NCBI GenBank assembly: GCA_035560935.1
Contig: DATMYQ010000191.1
Span: forward strand, 1-11,306
Direction: 5' to 3'
Source of the DNA: DATMYQ01 sp035560935
GTDB taxonomy: Bacteria; Bacillota; Negativicutes; Sporomusales; Sporomusaceae
Length of the DNA stretch: 11,306 nt
The notes under the pieces were generated by a model, which made no database searches, was not told the origin of the DNA, and worked only from the letters and a program-made list of their open reading frames with translations. Positions within the stretch are counted from its first letter, which is position 1. Each line of letters starts with the position of its first letter. The position numbers and the translations under genes were made by a program. Of this stretch, positions 7,051 to 11,306 are shown in pieces.

Positions 7051-7716
7051 ATGACAAATGGGAACAAACTGCCGCAAACCATCGCCGTGATTGATTATGG
7101 CATGGGCAATCTGCACAGCGTAGCCAAGGCGCTGCAACGTATTATTCAGCAGGATGACGCGTTGGCGTCTACATATGAAGTGATTGTCACCAGCCGTCCG
7201 GAAGAAATTTTGGCGGCGCAAAAGGTCATACTGCCAGGAGTAGGAGCCTTTGGCGACTGTATGCGCAATTTAAAGCAGTATGGCCTGGTGGAAGTGATCC
7301 GTCAGGTAATTGCTGAAGGTCGTCCTTTTTTAGGCATATGCCTGGGTTTGCAAATGCTGTTTGACGGCAGTGAAGAAGATCCGGATGAGCCGGGAGTAGG
7401 TATTTTTCCCGGGATGGTTCGTAAAATCATTGCACCGGATTTAAAAATTCCGCATATGGGATGGAATAGTCTGGGCTATAAAACACCCTCGCCGCTGTTT
7501 CAGGGACTGGAAGAAGCCCCTTACGTCTATTTCGTCCACAGCTATCATGCGGTGCCGGCGGATACGACGCTGATTACCGCGGTGACGGAATATGGCGGTT
7601 CCGTCACCGCGGCGATCGGACGGGGCAATGTTCAGGCGGTGCAGTTTCATCCGGAAAAATCCAGCAGTACCGGTTTGAAGATTTTGACCAATTTTGTCAA
7701 GGAGATGAAGGTATGA
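7051..7716 (+). CDS. hisH: imidazole glycerol phosphate synthase, glutaminase subunit
   Basis: HisH is a class I glutamine amidotransferase that releases ammonia from glutamine and channels it to HisF. Counting from ATG 7051 (221 aa), the catalytic triad is C97 in GICLGLQ with H200 and E202 in VQFHPEK. The oxyanion-strand PGVGAFGDCM (62-71) and the closing motif VHSYHA are present. GAGGAG (7033-7038) lies 12 nt upstream of this ATG. A GTG at 7024 would add nine residues but has no ribosome site. The region around residues 32-43 (QQDDALASTYEV) looks longer than in shorter HisH proteins, probably a surface loop. It overlaps hisA by ATGA. A perfect 14-bp inverted repeat lies inside the coding sequence at 7577-7612. 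Confidence 0.95.
   Translation: MTNGNKLPQTIAVIDYGMGNLHSVAKALQRIIQQDDALASTYEVIVTSRPEEILAAQKVILPGVGAFGDCMRNLKQYGLVEVIRQVIAEGRPFLGICLGLQMLFDGSEEDPDEPGVGIFPGMVRKIIAPDLKIPHMGWNSLGYKTPSPLFQGLEEAPYVYFVHSYHAVPADTTLITAVTEYGGSVTAAIGRGNVQAVQFHPEKSSSTGLKILTNFVKEMKV
7577..7612. repeat. 14-bp inverted repeat inside hisH
   Basis: CCGCGGTGACGGAA (7577-7590) and TTCCGTCACCGCGG (7599-7612) are exact reverse complements separated by the 8-nt loop TATGGCGG. In mRNA this would be a stable GC-rich hairpin about 100 nt before the hisA start. No T run follows, so it is not an intrinsic terminator. It could affect translation or mRNA stability, or be fortuitous. Confidence 0.8.
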
Positions 7717-8444
7717 TCATATTTCCGGCGATTGACATCCGGGGCGGCAAATGCGTCCGGCTAACAGAAGGACGTTTTGACCGGGAGACGGTTTTTGCCG
7801 ATAACCCGGTGGATATGGCTTTGCGCTGGCGGGCCGAAGGTGCAGAATACCTGCATGTGGTGGATTTGGACGGCGCGCTGGCGGGACAGTCGGTGAACCT
7901 GGATGTGGTCAGGGCCATCGTGCAGGCGATCGATATCCCGGTGCAGTTGGGCGGCGGCATCCGGACGCTGGAACACATAGAACGGATTTTACAGGCCGGC
8001 GTACAGCGCGTGATTTTGGGTTCGATCGCGGTCCGGCAGCCGGAACTGGTCCGGGAAGCGTGCCGGCAGTACGGCGACCGCATTGTGGTGGGCATTGACG
8101 CCCGTGACGGCCAGGTGGCGGTGGAAGGCTGGGGAGTTAGCGGCGGCATTGCTGCCGACCAGTTGGCGATTCGCATGGCCGACGCGGGGGTGGCCCGGAT
8201 TGTGTATACCGATATTTCCCGGGATGGCATGCTGAACGGCGTGAATGTGCCGGCAACGGCGGCTTTGGCCAGAACGGCGGGGATTCCGGTGATTGCATCC
8301 GGCGGCGTCAGCGGCCCGGAGGATATCCGGGCGGTGAAAGCGGCGGAAGCCGATGGTGTGGAAGGTGTTATCGTCGGCAAGGCGATTTATACCGGCAGTC
8401 TGTTATTACCCGAGGCGCTGCAAATTTCCCGGGAGGTGAATTGA
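7713..8444 (+). CDS. hisA: ProFAR isomerase HisA
   Basis: HisA is a (beta/alpha)8-barrel isomerase converting ProFAR to PRFAR by an Amadori rearrangement, the fourth step of the pathway. The two catalytic aspartates expected in this family are present: D8 in FPAIDIRGGKCVRL and D129 in VVGIDARDG. The phosphate-binding loops QLGGGIRTLE (78-87) and IASGGVSGPED (194-204) and the segment YTDISRDGMLNG (165-176) complete the barrel signature. Its length of 243 aa is typical. The ATG overlaps the hisH stop, preceded by AAGGAG at 7699-7704. The next gene, hisF, is a paralogue from an ancient duplication. TrpF-like dual function (PriA) is not indicated, since this is a normal his operon outside Actinobacteria. 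Confidence 0.97.
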   Translation: MIIFPAIDIRGGKCVRLTEGRFDRETVFADNPVDMALRWRAEGAEYLHVVDLDGALAGQSVNLDVVRAIVQAIDIPVQLGGGIRTLEHIERILQAGVQRVILGSIAVRQPELVREACRQYGDRIVVGIDARDGQVAVEGWGVSGGIAADQLAIRMADAGVARIVYTDISRDGMLNGVNVPATAALARTAGIPVIASGGVSGPEDIRAVKAAEADGVEGVIVGKAIYTGSLLLPEALQISREVN

Positions 8445-8445
8445 C

Positions 8446-9204
8446 GTGTATACAAAGCGAATGATTCCCTGCCTGGATGTGAAAGACGGCCGTGTGGTGA
8501 AAGGGACCAATTTCGTGGAACTGCGCGATGCCGGCGATCCGGTGGAACTGGCTTCCGTATATGACCGGGAATTGGCCGATGAACTGGTTTTTTTGGATAT
8601 TACCGCATCTCACGAACAGCGGGATACGATCGTCAAAGTAGTGGAAAGCACCGCGTCGCAGGTGTTTATTCCGTTTACCGTGGGCGGCGGCATCCGCACC
8701 CCGGAGGATATCCGGAGAATGCTGAAGGCCGGAGCGGACAAGGTGTCGTTAAATACCGCGGCAGTGAAGGAACCGGATTTGATCAGTGAAGGGGCGCGGC
8801 GTTTCGGCAGTCAGTGCGTGGTATTGGCGGTGGATGCCCGGCGCAGCGGCGATGCCAGCTGGGAAGTTTACATTAACGGCGGACGAACTCCGACGGGTCT
8901 GGACGTACTGGAATGGGTGCGCCGGGGTGTGGAGCTGGGTGCGGGAGAGATTTTGCTGACCAGTATGGATAAGGACGGTACCAAGGACGGCTACGACATT
9001 CCCTTGACCCGGGCGGTTTCCGAGGCGGTGAACGTACCTGTTATTGCTTCCGGCGGCGCCGGTGAAATGGAACATTTTTATGATGTACTGACCGCGGGCA
9101 AGGCGGATGCGGTATTGGCGGCATCGGTATTCCATTATGGACAATTCTCGGTGCGCCAGGTGAAAGAATATTTGCGGTCGCGAGGGGTGGAGGTACGGTT
9201 ATGA
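8446..9204 (+). CDS. hisF: imidazole glycerol phosphate synthase, cyclase subunit
   Basis: HisF takes ammonia from HisH and PRFAR and produces imidazole-glycerol phosphate and AICAR, which feeds purine synthesis. The (beta/alpha)8 barrel of 252 aa has the catalytic D11 (IPCLDVKDGRVVKG) and D130 (VLAVDARR), phosphate loops TVGGGIRTPEDI (78-89) and IASGGAGEMEH, and TSMDKDGTKDGYD. The ammonia-gate residues described for the Thermotoga enzyme (Arg5, Glu46, Lys99 and Glu167) have counterparts at R5, E46, K99 and E168. Translation starts at GTG 8446, where the family N-terminus is expected, and GGGAGGTGA (8431-8439) lies 6 nt upstream. It is separated from hisA by one base and overlaps hisIE by ATGA. 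Confidence 0.97.
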   Translation: MYTKRMIPCLDVKDGRVVKGTNFVELRDAGDPVELASVYDRELADELVFLDITASHEQRDTIVKVVESTASQVFIPFTVGGGIRTPEDIRRMLKAGADKVSLNTAAVKEPDLISEGARRFGSQCVVLAVDARRSGDASWEVYINGGRTPTGLDVLEWVRRGVELGAGEILLTSMDKDGTKDGYDIPLTRAVSEAVNVPVIASGGAGEMEHFYDVLTAGKADAVLAASVFHYGQFSVRQVKEYLRSRGVEVRL

Positions 9205-9851
9205 TTTCATTGGATAATATCAAATACAACGAGCAGCAATTAGTGCCGGCAGTGGTTCAGGATGAGAAAACGAACCAGGTGCTGATGCTGGCTTATATGA
9301 ACAAAGAATCGCTGGCAAAAACGCTGGAAACAGGGTATACCTGGTTTTTCAGCCGCAGCCGAGGCCGTTTGTGGAACAAAGGGGAAACTTCCGGTCATGT
9401 ACAAAAAGTAAAAGAAATTTACTATGATTGTGACGCGGATACATTATTGATCAAAGTGGAACAAACGGGAGCCGCATGTCATGAAGGGTCGTTTTCCTGT
9501 TTCACCCGGAGATTGGATGCGGAGCCACCAATCAAACAGGAACGGGATTCCCTGCCCCGCATACCAGGAAATGCAGCTGTGTTACAGGAGTTGTATGATG
9601 TGATTTTGGATCGGAAGGCGAACCCAAAGGAAGGTTCCTACACGAATTATCTGTTTGACAAGGGTCAGGACAAAATATTAAAAAAAGTGGGCGAAGAGTG
9701 CGCCGAGACGATTATTGGTTCAAAGAACAATAGTAAAGAAGAGATTCTCTACGAAATGGCGGATTTATGGTATCATTGTTTAGTATTATTGGCTTATCAC
9801 GGTATTGAACCGGAAGAGTTAATGAGTGAATTGCAGAAACGCCGAAAGTAA
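9201..9851 (+). CDS. hisI: bifunctional PR-AMP cyclohydrolase / PR-ATP pyrophosphohydrolase
   Basis: This HisIE fusion catalyses steps two and three: the C-terminal domain hydrolyses PR-ATP to PR-AMP and pyrophosphate, and the N-terminal domain opens the adenine ring to give ProFAR. The HisI part (about residues 1-110) shows WNKGETSGH (58-66), the metal motif DCDADT (76-81), and the zinc-binding cysteines C77, C93 and C100. The HisE part (about 126-216) is an all-alpha MazG-like fold with KKVGEECAET (161-170), where E165, E166 and E169 bind metal, and EMADLWYH (185-192). Both active sites look intact. The ATG overlaps the hisF stop, after GGAGGT (9189-9194). It is the last gene of the operon. 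Confidence 0.97.
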   Translation: MISLDNIKYNEQQLVPAVVQDEKTNQVLMLAYMNKESLAKTLETGYTWFFSRSRGRLWNKGETSGHVQKVKEIYYDCDADTLLIKVEQTGAACHEGSFSCFTRRLDAEPPIKQERDSLPRIPGNAAVLQELYDVILDRKANPKEGSYTNYLFDKGQDKILKKVGEECAETIIGSKNNSKEEILYEMADLWYHCLVLLAYHGIEPEELMSELQKRRK

Positions 9852-9905
9852 AAACAGAAACCACAACATCGAGCATATCATCAGCGATGTTGTGGTTTCT
9901 GTTTT
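9851..9905. terminator. long-stem terminator after the his operon
   Basis: A perfect 21-bp inverted repeat has arms at 9851-9871 and 9885-9905, starting AAAACAGAAACC and ending GGTTTCTGTTTT, around a 13-nt loop. The stem begins at the last base of the hisIE stop codon. A/T tracts at both outer ends supply a U tail in each direction, so it can also end the minus-strand transcript arriving from 9944. Confidence 0.88.
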
Positions 9906-9943
9906 ATGTAAATAAATCCCTTGGAGTTTCAGGGAAAACTGAA

Positions 9944-10825
9944 TTAACTCCAGGCCAGTAACAGATCAACTTTGCCAAAAGATAACGTTAAGGGAATACA
10001 ACATCCGCTTTTGGGGGTTAAAGTAGTTCCTTCCTGAACGGTCAGGGGAGTTAGATCCAGCTCAGTACCTTGATCAGACATGTTTACAATAAAAATACCA
10101 TTGTTGACATTAAGAAATTCTGCAACACTATCCTGAGCAAAATCATCAAGCTGCGGAATCTCTTCTTCGCTGAAACGACGGGCAATTTCCAATAAGACAT
10201 CGTTGTCCATGGCTAAGCCGGTAAACAGGGTGCCGCTACCAATAATATTCTGTGAAATCAGCCAGTGGGGAATTTTATTTGGCAACGGCTGTTTATGAGA
10301 AAGAACTACTTCCTCGTTTAAAAGGCGTACCATATTCCGGACTAACAGTGACAAATAGGCGGAGTGAAAAGATGCTGCGGGACCATATTCGGAAAAATCG
10401 GCGAAGATAGGAATAATGGAGTCAATATCCGCGGATTGCAGCGCGGCAAGTTGCTCATTTGTCAACTGACTGTCTTTTTTGTAATTGGCCAGAGCATTTT
10501 CCAGTTGCGCTAAAGAAAGTAAACCATGATCGACAATGGTTTGGCTGAGACTGATTTGGCGACGCTTTTGCGATTCTAACAGTTGATCCAACTGTGATTG
10601 GGTTAAATAGCCTTTTTCAATCGCGATTTCACCGAACTTGCGATCCATACAGCGTTGAGCTTCATGAATTTCTTCCACTTGCACGGCGGTCATCTGGCCG
10701 TTGTTGATAGCCAGTACGCCTAATTTTACCCGAACGGAATGCTCTGTGCGGAGTACTTCCTCCAATTGAAGCGGTGTCAGTATTTTTTTATTTAGCAGAT
10801 ACTGACCGAAGTATTGACTAAACAT
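9944..10825 (-). CDS. helical-repeat protein with C-terminal CheX/CheC-like phosphatase domain
   Basis: The 293-aa protein is cytoplasmic, with no signal peptide or membrane segment. Residues 7-118 hold four degenerate repeats of about 28 residues (starting near 7, 35, 64 and 93). Each has a pattern like FGEIAIEKGYLTQSQLDQLL, resembling the helical N-terminal domains of GspE/MshE-type ATPases. A linker (about 119-150) leads to a domain (about 151-293) with the CheX/CheC signature D-x3-E-x2-N-x3-G: D232, E236, N239 and G243 in DSVAEFLNVNNG. In CheX and CheC the Glu and Asn catalyse dephosphorylation of CheY-P. The start at 10825 has AAAGGAGA 6 nt upstream; a longer reading frame to 10927 would run into the preceding gene. 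A CheY-like gene lies 23 nt upstream in the same direction, making a regulator/phosphatase pair likely. The output is unknown. Confidence 0.78.
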   Translation of the reverse strand: MFSQYFGQYLLNKKILTPLQLEEVLRTEHSVRVKLGVLAINNGQMTAVQVEEIHEAQRCMDRKFGEIAIEKGYLTQSQLDQLLESQKRRQISLSQTIVDHGLLSLAQLENALANYKKDSQLTNEQLAALQSADIDSIIPIFADFSEYGPAASFHSAYLSLLVRNMVRLLNEEVVLSHKQPLPNKIPHWLISQNIIGSGTLFTGLAMDNDVLLEIARRFSEEEIPQLDDFAQDSVAEFLNVNNGIFIVNMSDQGTELDLTPLTVQEGTTLTPKSGCCIPLTLSFGKVDLLLAWS

Positions 10826-10848
10826 ACTAAATCTCCTTTGTGCAGGGA

Positions 10849-11217
10849 TTATTTTTGTTTTAACTGGATTGCTTTTGTAATTTGATCCCGTGTATACGGT
10901 TTTTGAATGAAGTCGGTAGCACCCCATTTTAACGCTTCAATGAGTTTGGAGGATGTCCCGGCAGAAGATAACATAATAATGCGGGCGTCCTTGTCGTATT
11001 CTCTAATGGCTTTTAATGCGGCGAGTCCATCCATTTCCGGCATGACAATATCCATAAAAACGGTATCTGGCTGGTGTTGTTTATATTGCCCAACGCCGGT
11101 GATACCGTTGGGTGCTTCAAATACTTGGCAATCCATCTCTTCTAATATATCCCGCAGTTTTTTTCGCACTAAGGCAGAATCATCACAAATAAGGATTTTG
11201 AGAGAATTCGTTTCCAT
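10849..11217 (-). CDS. CheY-like single-domain response regulator
   Basis: This is a 122-aa stand-alone receiver domain with no output domain. The phosphorylation-site residues are complete: acidic pair D12-D13 (ICDDSALVRKKL), phosphoacceptor D56 (VFMDIVMPEMDG), S84 in IMLSSAG at the Thr/Ser switch position, and K106 in QKPYTRDQ. This architecture signals through protein-protein contact, as CheY does with the flagellar motor or other targets. The start at 11217 has AAAGGAG 7 nt upstream (11231-11225); a longer in-frame extension to 11280 has no support. The next gene, 23 nt downstream, encodes a CheX-like phosphatase domain and is presumably cotranscribed. No promoter is convincing in the 89 bases left between 11218 and the window end. 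A chemotaxis-type role is likely; whether it acts in flagellar chemotaxis or another pathway is unknown. Confidence 0.88.
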   Translation of the reverse strand: METNSLKILICDDSALVRKKLRDILEEMDCQVFEAPNGITGVGQYKQHQPDTVFMDIVMPEMDGLAALKAIREYDKDARIIMLSSAGTSSKLIEALKWGATDFIQKPYTRDQITKAIQLKQK

Positions 11218-11306
11218 GAGAAGGCTCCTTTCTTTATTGCAATTATGAGCTGGCAATGGGGAAATAGTGTTTTGCGTCACATAATTTGAAATGTATAACT
11301 GAATAC

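Noticed and set aside
7697..8380. Minus-strand reading frame of 227 codons opposite hisA
   Set aside because: Rich in Ser, Thr, Pro and Arg, as expected for an antisense frame of a GC-rich gene; no motif seen.
7713..9204. Similarity between hisA and hisF as a recent tandem duplication
   Set aside because: They are well-known ancient barrel paralogues with distinct active-site details and no long shared DNA identity.
10826..10927. Upstream extension of the CheX-like protein to 10927
   Set aside because: It would overlap the response regulator gene by about 80 nt, and the Met at 10825 has a strong ribosome site and matches the start of the first repeat.

Overview
The window looks like a chromosomal segment of a mid-GC, low-GC-lineage Firmicute, most plausibly a Clostridia/Negativicutes-type bacterium. 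The reasons are the strong AGGAGG/AAAGGAG ribosome sites before most genes, a YerC-type TrpR-family regulator, and a short-form HisG paired with a HisRS-like HisZ. The exact genus cannot be settled from the sequence alone. No mobile element, CRISPR array, tRNA or rRNA is visible.

Layout. (1) 62-2194, plus strand: a TrpR-like regulator (YerC/YecD family), hisZ, and an HD-domain phosphohydrolase overlapping hisZ by 4 nt. (2) 2224-3180, minus strand: a D-2-hydroxyacid dehydrogenase converging on the HD gene, with a 14-bp inverted repeat as shared terminator. (3) 3181-3371: a divergent regulatory region with a good sigma-A promoter for the his genes (3310-3338) and a near-perfect palindrome (3339-3355) on the expected transcription start. 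(4) 3384-9851, plus strand: a compact operon hisG-hisD-hisC-hisB-hisH-hisA-hisF-hisIE, most junctions being 4-nt ATGA overlaps, ended by a 21-bp stem terminator. (5) 10825-9944 and 11217-10849, minus strand: a CheY-like single-domain response regulator followed by a protein with four N-terminal helical repeats and a C-terminal CheX/CheC-like phosphatase domain.

How it works together. HisG and HisZ form the first enzyme of histidine synthesis. HisIE, HisA, HisH/HisF, HisB, HisC and HisD carry out the remaining steps except one: no recognised histidinol-phosphate phosphatase (HAD, PHP or IMPase type) is present. The HD-domain phosphohydrolase coupled to hisZ is a speculative candidate for that gap. 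The TrpR-like regulator next to hisZ and the palindrome at the hisG promoter suggest repressor-type control by histidine. The leader before hisG is about 25 nt, too short for a T-box or a classical attenuator.

The CheY and CheX-like proteins form a separate signalling pair of their own. The most interesting leads are the regulator/palindrome pair, the repeat-CheX fusion beside its likely CheY substrate, and the HD protein.
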